From Bog-159 sp050008575 (GTDB lineage: Bacteria; Acidobacteriota; Terriglobia; Bryobacterales; Bryobacteraceae), in contig JBEKMJ010000025.1 in NCBI GenBank assembly GCA_050008575.1, positions 1 to 64,000 on the forward strand: 64,000 bases of DNA, given 5' to 3'. Shown here in pieces: positions 25,644 through 34,352 of the stretch (the first letter of the stretch is position 1; every line of letters begins with the position of its first letter). Both the position numbers and the translations under genes were made by a program. A model generated the notes under the pieces. The model was given only the letters and a program-made list of their open reading frames with translations. It did not search any database and was not told the origin of the DNA.

Positions 25644-27139
25644 GCTCCATTGCGATAGTCGATAGTCATCTTCATCTGCCGCAACACGGGCATCCCCAGG
25701 ATACCGGCAACGCCCGCGCCCAACTGGTCTCCGAGACTTTCCAAACTCAGGGCCAGCACGTCCGAGCTATCCTGGCGAAAGCCGGCGAATACCAGCGATA
25801 CTTTGTTGGCTCGCGAAACCTGGTCCACACCTCCCTGCACGCCTCCTAACCTCGAACGGTAATCGCGGCGGACCATGGTGGACTCCTGCGCAATCCCGGT
25901 ATCGATCAAATTTCCCCACGCCCCCGAATCGATCACAAACGGTTGCTGCGGACCTTGGTTGATCGAGGTCGGAACGGCGAGGGTATTGCAGAATCGAAAC
26001 ACGCGCCAGTAGCCCGCGGGCAGCGTGTCGGAGGCGTCCGCGGCTCCATCGGCGGGCGGCTGCCCATCGCGCCACGGAGTCAGTTCCAAGCGCATTTTCT
26101 GAAAGTCGATACCGACCTGAAATGGGTCGAAGACATCCGCGCCGATCAGACCATCGTACTCGTCGCTCTTCGCCGCCTTAAAAGCCTCGACGGGGAAATC
26201 GGCCAGCCGCAGATCGCCTATGCACACGGCAGCGGCCAGATACGCGAAGGACTCCTGCGGCTTCCTGTCGCCGATCCCGTGGACTTCGGTGCTTTCGTCG
26301 CTGAGCGACTCCAGGCCGCTCTTTGCGGCGGCTTTGGCTGAAATCGAAATACCGGAAGCGCCTGTATCCAGAATCAGCCGTACCGTGAGCGTATCGTTGA
26401 GCCGCACGCGCAAGCCCACTCCGCGTGGCCGGCGCAGGTCCACGCCGATCGGCACTAACTCGATGCTATAGCTTTGATAAGGACTGACAAGCCGCCGCCG
26501 CTTGCGGTCACCCGCGGCTTTGTCGACCGCAATGTGCACGCGCAGCCGCCGTGCCTCGCGGCTGGCCGGATCGTAAATCGCCAGCGCACGTTCCAGCGCG
26601 GCGATATGTTCGGCGCCATGCAACGAATCCGCCCACTCCGCGATGATCTGCGGATCGGCCGGCGAAGCGTGGTATGCCTGCGCCATGAGATCCTGGCAGG
26701 TCTTGAATTTCGAAACGGCGCATGCGACGGATGCTAGGCCGCTCAAGGCATACGCGTAACCCCGATCGGTCCGCAGCGCCTTCCGGAAATACTCCTCGGC
26801 CTTTGGCAAATCGCCGCGGCGATAAGCCGACAGGCCAGCCGCGGCTTGGGCTTCGGCGGACGCCGGCGCATTGCGGATGCCTTCGGCGGCGGCGGCGTAA
26901 GCTTCGTGCGCGCGGTAAGCGCCGATCAGCGCGCGCACCACCCCGTAATAACCGGGCGCCCAAGCCGGATCGTCGCGTAGCAATTTCGCGTAGAGATCGG
27001 CGGCTCGATCGTATCGCGCCGCAAATAACTCCCTTTCGGCCTCCTGCGCGGCGGCGGGCCCAAGCGGGTCGGATGGCGCTCCCGCCACCGGATGAGTTAG
27101 CGCCGCGAGTAATAGAAGGACGAGGGAACCCGTCTTCAT
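25610..27139 (-). CDS. Secreted TPR protein with two retropepsin-like aspartic protease domains
   Basis: 509 residues. A signal peptide (about 1-21) is followed by tetratricopeptide-like repeats (about 30-190, 'AYRRGDLPKAEEYFRKAL') and two aspartyl-protease-like halves. The first has 'LILDTGASGISIS' (Asp258) and 'YDGLIGADVF'; the second has 'FVIDSGAWGN' (Asp404) and 'GVAGILGMPVL'. Two D-[ST]-G motifs in one chain suggest an intramolecular pseudo-dimer, as in pepsin, rather than a retroviral-type homodimer. Probably a periplasmic protease or peptide-binding protein. The C-terminus runs into a repeat. It is 56 bp from the end of the ABC permease gene, in the same direction. Confidence 0.85.
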   Translation of the reverse strand: MKTGSLVLLLLAALTHPVAGAPSDPLGPAAAQEAERELFAARYDRAADLYAKLLRDDPAWAPGYYGVVRALIGAYRAHEAYAAAAEGIRNAPASAEAQAAAGLSAYRRGDLPKAEEYFRKALRTDRGYAYALSGLASVACAVSKFKTCQDLMAQAYHASPADPQIIAEWADSLHGAEHIAALERALAIYDPASREARRLRVHIAVDKAAGDRKRRRLVSPYQSYSIELVPIGVDLRRPRGVGLRVRLNDTLTVRLILDTGASGISISAKAAAKSGLESLSDESTEVHGIGDRKPQESFAYLAAAVCIGDLRLADFPVEAFKAAKSDEYDGLIGADVFDPFQVGIDFQKMRLELTPWRDGQPPADGAADASDTLPAGYWRVFRFCNTLAVPTSINQGPQQPFVIDSGAWGNLIDTGIAQESTMVRRDYRSRLGGVQGGVDQVSRANKVSLVFAGFRQDSSDVLALSLESLGDQLGAGVAGILGMPVLRQMKMTIDYRNGAVSFQRSAFSH

Positions 27140-27195
27140 GCGTTAAAACAAAGTATCTCGCCCTTACCGCGCTCAGTCAATCGCCGCTGGCACGG

Positions 27196-27813
27196 TTACT
27201 CCGCGGTCCACCGTCGCTCCACCCACCCCAGCGCTCCATCCGCCGCCAGTGCGATGCACGCCGCCGGCACCGCGCCCGCCAGGATCTGCGTGCTATCCAC
27301 CGAACCGATGCCGCGGAAGATGAAGACGCCCAAGCCTCCGCCGCCGATGGCCGCCGCAATCGTCGCCGTGCCGATGGTGGTCACCGTGGCCACGCGGATG
27401 CCGGCCAGAATGGTGCGCGCCGCCAGTGGCATCTCCACGCGCCACAAGATCTGGCGTACCGTCATCCCCATGGCCACCGCGGACTCGCGCACGGCGGCGT
27501 CCACGCCCAGAATGCCCACCATCGTATTCCGCAATATCGGCAGCAGCGCATAAAGCACCAGCGCGACGATGGCGGTGCGCTTGCCAATCCCGCCGATCAG
27601 CGGCACTGGAATCAGAAATCCGAACAGCGCCAGGCTGGGGATGGTCTGCATCACGCTGGCGAATCCCAGCACCCATCGACGCCACGCGGCGCGCCGCGTA
27701 ATCAGAATGCCGGCGGGCACGGCTACGGCAATCGCGATCGCCATCGACACCAGCACCAGGGTCAGATGCTCCAGCGTGAGTTGTGCAATCTCGGCGGTCA
27801 TTCCTCGATTCAT
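27196..27813 (-). CDS. ABC transporter permease, OpuB/EgtU-membrane-domain-like
   Basis: 205 residues from the ATG at 27813, which overlaps the stop of the ATPase gene (ATGA). About six membrane segments and the EAA-loop-like 'LRNTMVGILGVDAAVRESAV' are typical of quaternary-amine/osmoprotectant permeases (OpuBB, ProW). There is no fused C-terminal substrate-binding domain, which EgtU of ergothioneine importers has, and no separate binding-protein gene follows. Operon position after egtB-egtD suggests transport of ergothioneine or its precursor hercynine; choline or betaine remains possible. Confidence 0.88.
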   Translation of the reverse strand: MNRGMTAEIAQLTLEHLTLVLVSMAIAIAVAVPAGILITRRAAWRRWVLGFASVMQTIPSLALFGFLIPVPLIGGIGKRTAIVALVLYALLPILRNTMVGILGVDAAVRESAVAMGMTVRQILWRVEMPLAARTILAGIRVATVTTIGTATIAAAIGGGGLGVFIFRGIGSVDSTQILAGAVPAACIALAADGALGWVERRWTAE

Positions 27814-28556
27814 GGCGCGTCCACTTTCCAATCCAGACACGCCAGGAAAGCCCGCGCCTCATCCCCCAGGGCGTCCAGGAACTGCCGCGGCGGCGCCAAC
27901 AATTCAAGGGCGCCATCGCGCAACAGGGCGATGCGGGTGGCCAGCATCAGCGCCTCCCGTACATCGTGCGTCACGAAGATGGCAGTCTTGCCCAACTCTC
28001 GCCGCAGGGCCAGGAATTGCTTCTGCAATTCGAGGCGCGTCACCGGATCCACCGCGCCGAACGGCTCGTCGAACAACAGCACGGACGGATCGGCCGCCAG
28101 CGCCCGCGCTACGCCTACGCGCTGCCGCTGGCCTCCGGAAAGTTGTGCCGGATAGCGCGCCGCGAACTGCTCGGGGTCGAGACCCACCTGCCGGAGCAGC
28201 GCATCCACGCGGGCGGCGATGCGCGGTTCGTCCCACTTTTCCAGCCGCGGCACCAGGCCGACGTTTTCGGCGACCGTATAATGCGGAAACAACCCGATTT
28301 CTTGAATCACGTAGCCCATGCGGCGCTTCAGCCGCACGGGCTCCCATGCGGTGGTTGGAGTGCCATCCACCAGCACTTCGCCGGCGCTGGGAAACAGCAG
28401 GCCGTTTACCATTTTCAGCGCGGTGGTTTTGCCGGAGCCGCTGCGGCCGAGCAGCACCAGCGACTCGCCCGCTTCCACCGCCAGGCTCAAACCCCGCAAG
28501 ATCTCGCGCGCGCCGATGCGGTAGGAAGCCTCGCGAAATTCGACGACGGCGCTCAC
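27810..28556 (-). CDS. ABC transporter ATPase, OpuBA/ProV-like
   Basis: 248 residues from a GTG at 28556 that overlaps the egtD stop (GTGTGA). Walker A 'LLGRSGSGKTTALKMVNGL', signature 'LSGGQRQRVGVARAL' and Walker B 'SVLLFDEPFGAVDP' are intact. The sequence context ('GLLFPSAGEVLVDG', 'MGYVIQEIGLFPHYTVAENV') is that of osmoprotectant importers, the group to which the ergothioneine importer ATPase EgtV belongs. It energises the permease encoded immediately downstream. There is no C-terminal CBS domain, unlike many OpuBA proteins. Confidence 0.92.
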   Translation of the reverse strand: MSAVVEFREASYRIGAREILRGLSLAVEAGESLVLLGRSGSGKTTALKMVNGLLFPSAGEVLVDGTPTTAWEPVRLKRRMGYVIQEIGLFPHYTVAENVGLVPRLEKWDEPRIAARVDALLRQVGLDPEQFAARYPAQLSGGQRQRVGVARALAADPSVLLFDEPFGAVDPVTRLELQKQFLALRRELGKTAIFVTHDVREALMLATRIALLRDGALELLAPPRQFLDALGDEARAFLACLDWKVDAP

Positions 28557-29476
28557 ACGGTCAACAGGGTCTCGGCGAACGGCCAGGTGTCGTCGAGCCA
28601 TTGCGCCTGACACTCGAAGCCCGCCGCCGCGCCCATCTCGCGGATTTCGCCGGCATGGAATTTATGGCAGGACTCCGTCCAAATGGTTTCGTCCTTGCGC
28701 AGCTCGTACTCGAAACCGGCGCCGCGGATAGAAACCCTTTGCGCCTTGAGCGACCGCAGGTGCATCTCGATGCGCTGGTAGCGCGTATCCCAGCGCGCCT
28801 CATGCGCGAAACTGCGGAGCGCGAAGTCCGCGTTCAATTCGCGGTTGATGCGCGCCAGCAGGTTCCGGTTGAATGCGGCGGTGACGCCGGCGGGATCGTC
28901 ATAGGCCAGCAGCATGCGCGCCACCGGCTTCACCAGGTCCGCGCCCAGCAGCAAAGCGTCGCCCGGCATCAGGCAGGCGCGCACTTCCCGCAGGAATTCC
29001 GCCGCGGCGGCGCGCTCGAAATTCCCGATCGTGCTGCCCAGAAACAGCACCAGCAGCGGCTGACCGGTGGCTCTCGCGCAAACCGCCTGGCGCAGGCCAT
29101 TCAAATAAGATTCCGCGATGGGGTGGACCTCGGCAAACGCGGCCATCTCCCGCGCGCAGCGCGCCAGCGCGGAGGCCGAGAGATCGATAGGATAGTAGGT
29201 CACCGCCCCGCCATGCGCCAGCGATTTCAGAATGCGCCGCGTCTTCGCGCCGCTGCCGCTGCCCAGTTCCGCGACGGCCACCGGCGCGTGAAAGCAGCCG
29301 GGCAAGGCCGGGGCCAACCGCTCGATCAGCCGCGCATCGGCGCGCGTCAGGCCGTACTCCGGCAGCGCCGTGATGGCTTCAAACAGGGCCGTGCCCGCAT
29401 CGTCGTAGAAATACGCGCAGGGCAGTTGTTTCTGCCCCGCCTGGCTCAAGCCTTCACGCACTTCGTTCGCAAACAT
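28553..29476 (-). CDS. egtD: L-histidine N-alpha-methyltransferase EgtD
   Basis: 307 residues. It trimethylates histidine to hercynine with three SAM, the first step of ergothioneine synthesis. 'VAELGSGSGAKTRRIL' is the SAM-binding loop; 'YYPIDLSASAL' and 'LLVLFLGSTIGNFE' are conserved EgtD blocks, and the ending 'WLDDTWPFAETLL' is typical. An alternative TTG start at 29482 overlaps egtB. The ATG at 29476 lies 2 bp after the egtB stop. It is second in the operon egtB-egtD-ATPase-permease. Confidence 0.95.
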   Translation of the reverse strand: MFANEVREGLSQAGQKQLPCAYFYDDAGTALFEAITALPEYGLTRADARLIERLAPALPGCFHAPVAVAELGSGSGAKTRRILKSLAHGGAVTYYPIDLSASALARCAREMAAFAEVHPIAESYLNGLRQAVCARATGQPLLVLFLGSTIGNFERAAAAEFLREVRACLMPGDALLLGADLVKPVARMLLAYDDPAGVTAAFNRNLLARINRELNADFALRSFAHEARWDTRYQRIEMHLRSLKAQRVSIRGAGFEYELRKDETIWTESCHKFHAGEIREMGAAAGFECQAQWLDDTWPFAETLLTV

Positions 29477-29478
29477 GC

Positions 29479-30687
29479 TCAATTTTCAACCAATCTGAAA
29501 GTCGCGTAGATGTAGGGATAGCCCGGACGGAACCAGTTGCGGAAGCTCGGCCGCAGCAGGCATCGCGCGGTGCGCGGTGAGCCGCCTTTCAACACATAGT
29601 GCTGGCCGTCGAAGAAATTGGCCGAGTAACCGGGATAAAAGGAGAAGGGCGCGAAGCCGGGAAACGGCTCAAAGGTCGTGGCAGTCCATTCCCAACCGTT
29701 ACCGACCAGTTGCGACACGCCCAAACGATTCGGCGGCGAAGCCGTGACTGGCTCCGGATCCCAGCCCCGAAAATCCACGTTCTCGCTATCCAAGCCGGAG
29801 ATGTCGTGAGGGCCGCCAGCGTAAGCCGCGCGATGGAATTGCGCTTCGGTAAGCAAGGCTTGCCCCTTCCATCGGGCATACGCCTGCGCCTGATCGTAGG
29901 AGACGTAGACGGGCCAATCGAGCGGCAGCGGAATATCCTCGAACATGCCGCGGTAGCGCCATTCACCCTCCCTGCAGATCCAGAAATGCGGCGCGGCGGC
30001 GCCGGCCTTGACGAACCGCAGATAATCGCCGTTGGTGACTTTGTGCTGCGCCAGAGCGAACCCCGGCACTTCCACCTGGTGCCGCTCGAACTCGTTATCC
30101 CATCCGAAACCGTCGCCGTGTGCGCGGCCGAGCGTGGCAGGGCCGGCGGCGATTTCCACCATGCGGGTTTCCGGCACGGGACCGGACGGGGCCATGGAAA
30201 ACGCGGGCGGTATTTTCCGATCGAACGGCAGATGGTGCAGCATGTAGGCGAAGGTTTCGGCGTGCATCAGGCGATGTTCGATGGCCACGTGCAGCAATTC
30301 CTCCGGGACATCGCCGGAAGCCCGAGCCAGGCCCGCATCCAGATCGCGGCGCACACGCGCATTGTAACCCCGCACCTCTTCGGCGGCCGGCCAATCCGCG
30401 GGCTGGTCCGTGGGCAGATCGGTCGAATCCGGATCGATGCCAAACGAAAACAACCGGTCGAACCCGGCATGAAATGCAGGCATATCCAGCGCGCGCCCCA
30501 GCAGGTTCCAATCGAACGCCTCCAGATGGCCGAGGTAGAATACGATGCGATGCCGTTCCGGAATGGGGCGCTCGTACAGCGCCGCCGGATCGACCAGATC
30601 GAAGAGGCTGTCGGTTTGCGCACGTGCCCGGTAGAGAGCTTGGCGCAGTTCCGCGTGCGGTGTCATCTTCGGTGTCATCAAGGCCAT
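29479..30687 (-). CDS. egtB: Ergothioneine biosynthesis sulfoxide synthase EgtB
   Basis: 402 residues. An N-terminal DinB-like helical bundle supplies iron ligands: His54 in 'YLGHLEAFDW' and the HxxxHxE motif His138/His142/Glu144 in 'EHRLMHAETF'. The C-terminal FGE/sulfatase-modifying fold covers about 175-402 ('NRLGVSQLVGNGWEWTATTF', 'VLKGGSPRTARCLLRPSFRN'). EgtB joins hercynine to cysteine or gamma-glutamylcysteine through a sulfoxide. No egtC or egtE is in the window. A C-S lyase elsewhere in the genome would be needed. Confidence 0.95.
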   Translation of the reverse strand: MALMTPKMTPHAELRQALYRARAQTDSLFDLVDPAALYERPIPERHRIVFYLGHLEAFDWNLLGRALDMPAFHAGFDRLFSFGIDPDSTDLPTDQPADWPAAEEVRGYNARVRRDLDAGLARASGDVPEELLHVAIEHRLMHAETFAYMLHHLPFDRKIPPAFSMAPSGPVPETRMVEIAAGPATLGRAHGDGFGWDNEFERHQVEVPGFALAQHKVTNGDYLRFVKAGAAAPHFWICREGEWRYRGMFEDIPLPLDWPVYVSYDQAQAYARWKGQALLTEAQFHRAAYAGGPHDISGLDSENVDFRGWDPEPVTASPPNRLGVSQLVGNGWEWTATTFEPFPGFAPFSFYPGYSANFFDGQHYVLKGGSPRTARCLLRPSFRNWFRPGYPYIYATFRLVEN

Positions 30688-31272
30688 TAGTTTAGCAAGA
30701 AAGCGGGAATCGGCGGGGTGTTCGTCTGTGATGCTTTTCGCGATTAGCCACTCGATCCTGTCTCGCAGTCCCGCGCTGTGGGCGGGCTCGCGGCCTGCGG
30801 CGGCCTCGCATGCCGCCGACGCGCGCCAGCGCGTTTTTTCGTACCGCGTTTTGAAAACGGGTCGCGGGCGTTTTTTTGTCTTTTCGCAATTCCCGAGTCG
30901 CCGGCATTGCGGCCGGCATCCCGCCTTGACGGAGATCGCGTCATGACCGGGTTATCGGGTGCAGTGGCTATGGCGCCGCCTCATCGGGCGGGATTGCCGC
31001 GTAGTGGAGCGGAGGAGCCCCAAGCGGCCCACATGGCTGGAAATTGCCGCATGGCTCGCCACCGTGCTCGCTTGGTCGATCGCGCGCACCGGCATCCCAG
31101 GCACCCAGGCCGAGCACGCGGTCGTTTTGTTCTTGAGCGTCGGTACGGTGTTCTACTAGCGGCGGGCATCAAGGCGCCGCATTGCGCTTTTCTGCCGATC
31201 GGATGCGCCGCTGGCGGGCTCGGCATGGTGTGGGGGCTGGTCGGACTGGCCGGGCCAAAGCTCCGCGCGGGC
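30688..31272. other. Intergenic stretch with degenerate repeats and a possible decayed membrane gene
   Basis: 585 bp upstream of egtB. It contains a degenerate copy of the GGGGCAGGCTCGCAGCC / GGCGGCCTCGCA repeat pair (30776-30819) and two T-runs after GC-rich sequence on the plus strand (30833-30839, 30870-30877). Plus-strand frames at 30959-31159 ('WLEIAAWLATVLAWSIARTG') and beyond read like membrane segments broken by a stop and a frame change, possibly a dead gene. None is supportable as an intact gene. Confidence 0.4.
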
Positions 31273-32376
31273 TCAAGCCGGTCCTCCACTTTCCATCCGC
31301 AGCAACTTGCGCTTGCGCTCCGCGCCCCAGCGATACCCGCCGGTCTCGCCATCGCCGCGCACCACGCGATGACATGGAATCACCACGGCCACCGGGTTCG
31401 ACGCACACGCGCGCGCCACCGCCCGCGCGGCCCGCGGTTGCCGGATAGCCTTGGCGATCTCGCCATACGACTGCGTGCGGCCGTAAGGGATCGTTTGCAG
31501 ATACTCCCAGACGCGCCGCTGAAACGCGGTCGCTTGTATATCGAGCGGCACGTCCAGCTTGTGCAACCGCCCGCCGAGGTGCGCGCGCAACTGGCCGGCC
31601 CACGGACTGAGAAACGCCGCATCGCGGTGCAAATCGGCGGCGGGGAATTCCGCGCGCACGGATTCCTCCAGCTTCTTCGCCGATTCACCGAACTGGATGG
31701 CGCATACGCCCTTGCCGGTCGCGCCCACCAGCAGCATCCCGGCCGGCGTATCCAGGGTGTCGTAACGAATGTCCAGGCCCGCGCCGCCGCGCTGGTATAC
31801 GCCAGGAGTCATGCCGAGTTGCGAGGCCGCGCGTTCGTAAAGCCGGCTGCTGGACCCGTAACCGGCGTCGTAGAGAGCCGTGGTTACCGAGCGGCCCTCG
31901 CGCAATCCGCCTTTGAAGGATTCCAGGCGGCAAAAATCGGCGTAAGCGCGCGGCGTGATGCCTGCGGCCGCTTTGAACGTTCGCTGCAGATGGAACGGAC
32001 TCAGATTTAACTGGCGGCTGAGTTCATTGAGAGTGACCGCTTCGTCCAAATGCCGCTCGAGGTAGCGGCAAATCTTTTCGACTAACTCCGCGTGGGCGTC
32101 GCGCGTGCGCTCGCGATTGGGCTTGCACCGCAAGCAGGCGCGGAAACCGGCGCGCTCGGCGGCATCCCGCCGTTGGAAGAAGATCACGTTCTCGCGCCGC
32201 GGCCGCCGCGACGGGCACGACGGGCGGCAATAAACGCCCGTGGTGATCACGGCGTACAAGAAAACGCCGTCCATATGCGTGTCGCGGTTTTCCAGCGCCT
32301 CCCAGAAATTCGCTTCCCAGTAGGATTGTTCGTCTTTGGGGGCCATCGCCAAGCTGCTATTCATTATGGTAGCCAT
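31273..32376 (-). CDS. ada: Ada: bifunctional DNA methyl-damage repair protein and regulator
   Basis: 367 residues with the full Ada layout. The N-terminal zinc/methyl-phosphotriester domain has Cys50, Cys54, Cys81 and Cys84 ('GVYCRPSCPSRRP', 'RACLRCKP'). An AraC-type DNA-binding domain covers about 93-195 ('LNLSPFHLQRTFKAAAGITP'). The O6-methylguanine-DNA methyltransferase domain has Cys335 in 'VVIPCHRVVRGDGETGGYRW'. It removes methyl groups suicidally and, once methylated on the N-terminal Cys, activates repair genes. ATG 32364 is an alternative start. No AlkA or AlkB gene is adjacent. Confidence 0.96.
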   Translation of the reverse strand: MATIMNSSLAMAPKDEQSYWEANFWEALENRDTHMDGVFLYAVITTGVYCRPSCPSRRPRRENVIFFQRRDAAERAGFRACLRCKPNRERTRDAHAELVEKICRYLERHLDEAVTLNELSRQLNLSPFHLQRTFKAAAGITPRAYADFCRLESFKGGLREGRSVTTALYDAGYGSSSRLYERAASQLGMTPGVYQRGGAGLDIRYDTLDTPAGMLLVGATGKGVCAIQFGESAKKLEESVRAEFPAADLHRDAAFLSPWAGQLRAHLGGRLHKLDVPLDIQATAFQRRVWEYLQTIPYGRTQSYGEIAKAIRQPRAARAVARACASNPVAVVIPCHRVVRGDGETGGYRWGAERKRKLLRMESGGPA

Positions 32377-32441
32377 AGTTCGAGACTACGCGCTGTGGGG
32401 CGGGGAAGCTATCCGTTCCTTGCGGGCAAAGTAAAGATTCC

Positions 32442-32484
32442 GTGGGGCAGGCTCGCAGCCTGGGGCGGCCTCGCAGGCCGCCCC
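32442..32484. repeat. Double-hairpin intergenic repeat
   Basis: Two perfect hairpins in succession, CAGGCT-CGC-AGCCTG and a 9-bp stem GGGGCGGCC-TCGCA-GGCCGCCCC. The same pair in inverse orientation lies at 58295-58330, with degenerate copies at 6175-6195 and 30776-30819. Confidence 0.9.
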
Positions 32485-32514
32485 GCGCGCAGCGCACCTT
32501 GGCTTGCCCACGGG

Positions 32515-33495
32515 CTAAACCGGCCGGCACTCGATCACCGAAGACGCCTCCGTCGGGACGATGCGCGTAATCGCGAAACCGCCAGCTTCGAGGACCGCAC
32601 GGAATTCCGCCTCACTCCGGTCGCGTCCCCCGATCACCAGCATCAGCAAATCGCCAAGGCCGGCCGGGCGCGTGCCGGAGTCGATCGTATCGACGACCAG
32701 GAGGGTGCCGTCCGCAGGCATCGCCCGCCGCACGCTGCGCAGGATTCTAACGGCATCCTCGTCCGCCCAATCGTGAATGACGCCCTTCAGCAGGTAGGCG
32801 TCGGCGCCCGCGGGCACGGAATCGAAGAAATCGCCGCCCACAATTTGACAGCGCGCCGCGATCTCGCCCGTCAAAATCTCCGCGGCGCCGGCCACCACGG
32901 CGGGCAGATCGAAAAGCACGCCGCGCAGATCCGGCGTGACTGCCAGGATGTCGCGCAGCAGAGCGCCCTGGCCGCCTCCCACATCCATCAGCCGCTCGAA
33001 GCGCGAAAAGTCGTAAGCTGCCAGCAGGGCGGGTGTGGTCCAGGCGATGCCCTGGGTCATGGCGGCGTTGAAGACCGCGGCATCGTCTGGATGGCCGGCG
33101 AGGTATTCAAAAAAGTGCTGACCGAAGACTCGCGGGAAGGCGGGTTCGCCGCTGCGCACGGCTTCGTAGAGCTCCCCGATCGGGCGCCAAAGAAATGGAG
33201 CGGGCAGAAACATGGCGCCCTCGCGCTGCGACTGGGGATGATCGCCGCGCAGCATCTCCGTGAGCGGCGTGTTGCGGAAACGGCCGTCGCGTGTGGGCGC
33301 GAACATGTCGAGTGTGGCCAGCGCCCGCAAAAGGCGATCGAGCGCCGGTGCATGTGCCCCGCAATCCGCGGCGAGCTCCGCGCTCGTCTTCGGGCCGGAA
33401 GCCAGCAGGTCGGGTATGCGCAGCTTGGCCGCCGCGTAGATCGCCTGGGCGGCAATCGCGCCCGGGAAAATGTATTGCATGGGGTTTGCCGCCAT
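32515..33495 (-). CDS. SAM-dependent O-methyltransferase (acetylserotonin/hydroxyneurosporene class)
   Basis: 326 residues. An N-terminal winged-helix dimerisation domain (about 10-100, 'AIYAAAKLRIPDLLASGPKT') is followed by a Rossmann methyltransferase with 'LMDVGGGQGALLRDIL' as the SAM loop, 'GVLFDLPAVV', 'VGGDFFDSVPAGADAYLLKG' and the catalytic-region 'VIHDWADEDAVRIL'. This matches Methyltransf_2 family enzymes that methylate phenolic or enolic hydroxyls of secondary metabolites. No biosynthetic partner is adjacent, so the substrate is unknown. It is followed in the same direction by Ada and preceded by a 2OG oxygenase. Confidence 0.9.
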   Translation of the reverse strand: MAANPMQYIFPGAIAAQAIYAAAKLRIPDLLASGPKTSAELAADCGAHAPALDRLLRALATLDMFAPTRDGRFRNTPLTEMLRGDHPQSQREGAMFLPAPFLWRPIGELYEAVRSGEPAFPRVFGQHFFEYLAGHPDDAAVFNAAMTQGIAWTTPALLAAYDFSRFERLMDVGGGQGALLRDILAVTPDLRGVLFDLPAVVAGAAEILTGEIAARCQIVGGDFFDSVPAGADAYLLKGVIHDWADEDAVRILRSVRRAMPADGTLLVVDTIDSGTRPAGLGDLLMLVIGGRDRSEAEFRAVLEAGGFAITRIVPTEASSVIECRPV

Positions 33496-33519
33496 GATGA
33501 CGATGCGCTTTACCGCATT

Positions 33520-34194
33520 CTAGCGCGCGTCGTGGTAAATGATGCCCAGCGTGTAGCGTGTGCCCGAGAGCAGTGGGCTCACTCCATGCTTGATATTGGC
33601 GCGATAGAAGCCGCGCGCGCCTTTCACCGGCCGGTAGCGCGTAGTAAACACCACCGCCTCGCCGCGCCGCGCGCGAATGGCGCGGCCGATCGATTGCGCG
33701 CGCGGGCGTTGCTCCACCAGCAGGAAATCGCCGCCGGTGTAATCGGCGTCAGGCTCGCTCAGGAAGCAGACTAGCTGTAGAGGGAACGCCAGATCGCCGT
33801 ACAGATCTTGATGCAGGCAGTTGTATCCGGCCGCCTCATAATGCAGCAGCAGCGGCGTGGCTTTATGCTGCCCGGCGGCCTGGCACCGCGCGGTGAAGTC
33901 GGGCAGCGTGGCCGGGAATCGGGTGGCGTCGCCTAACGCCTCCATCCAGCGATTGGCAATGCCGGCCAGCGGCGCATACGTCCGCTCACGCAACTCCCTC
34001 ACGATCTCCGGCAAAGGGTAATCGAAGTATTGATAATCGCCCACGCCGAAGCGGTAGCGCGCCATCTCGATGCGGCTGCGAAACAATTCGCGCCGCGGAT
34101 AGAGCGTGACCAGTGCCGCGCATTCCGCCGCCGTCAGCAGGGGCGGCAGCTTGGCATACCCTTGCCGCCACAACGATTCTTCGATTTCGTCCAC
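33520..34194 (-). CDS. 2-oxoglutarate/Fe(II)-dependent oxygenase
   Basis: 224 residues. The facial triad is His128-x-Asp130 in 'NCLHQDLYGDLAFPLQ' and His203 in 'ANIKHGVSPL', with the 2OG-binding Arg213 in 'GTRYTLGIIYHD'. The 'YTGGDFLL' strand is typical of prolyl-4-hydroxylase-like proteins. It hydroxylates an unknown substrate. The gene ends 24 bp before the methyltransferase start, so the two may be co-transcribed and act on one substrate, but nothing else supports this. Confidence 0.88.
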   Translation of the reverse strand: MDEIEESLWRQGYAKLPPLLTAAECAALVTLYPRRELFRSRIEMARYRFGVGDYQYFDYPLPEIVRELRERTYAPLAGIANRWMEALGDATRFPATLPDFTARCQAAGQHKATPLLLHYEAAGYNCLHQDLYGDLAFPLQLVCFLSEPDADYTGGDFLLVEQRPRAQSIGRAIRARRGEAVVFTTRYRPVKGARGFYRANIKHGVSPLLSGTRYTLGIIYHDAR

Positions 34195-34352
34195 CCCGCA
34201 AGCATAGCGCGGGCCACACTATCCTTCCATCCGGATCTTGCTACGGAATTGGAGGGCGGGCTTAAGCCGGCGCGGGACTTCAGTCCGGCTCTTGCTAAAA
34301 TGATCTCCTGCCGCGCAATCAAACCAAAATCCTGATCCGCGCCACCAACTGG

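Noticed and set aside
30820..30880. Plus-strand terminators or a small RNA
   Set aside because: T-runs follow GC-rich sequence, but the stems are only 4-5 bp and no plus-strand transcript start is recognisable.
30778..32010. 410-codon plus-strand frame
   Set aside because: It lies antisense to the ada gene for most of its length and shows no domain; a GC-rich shadow.
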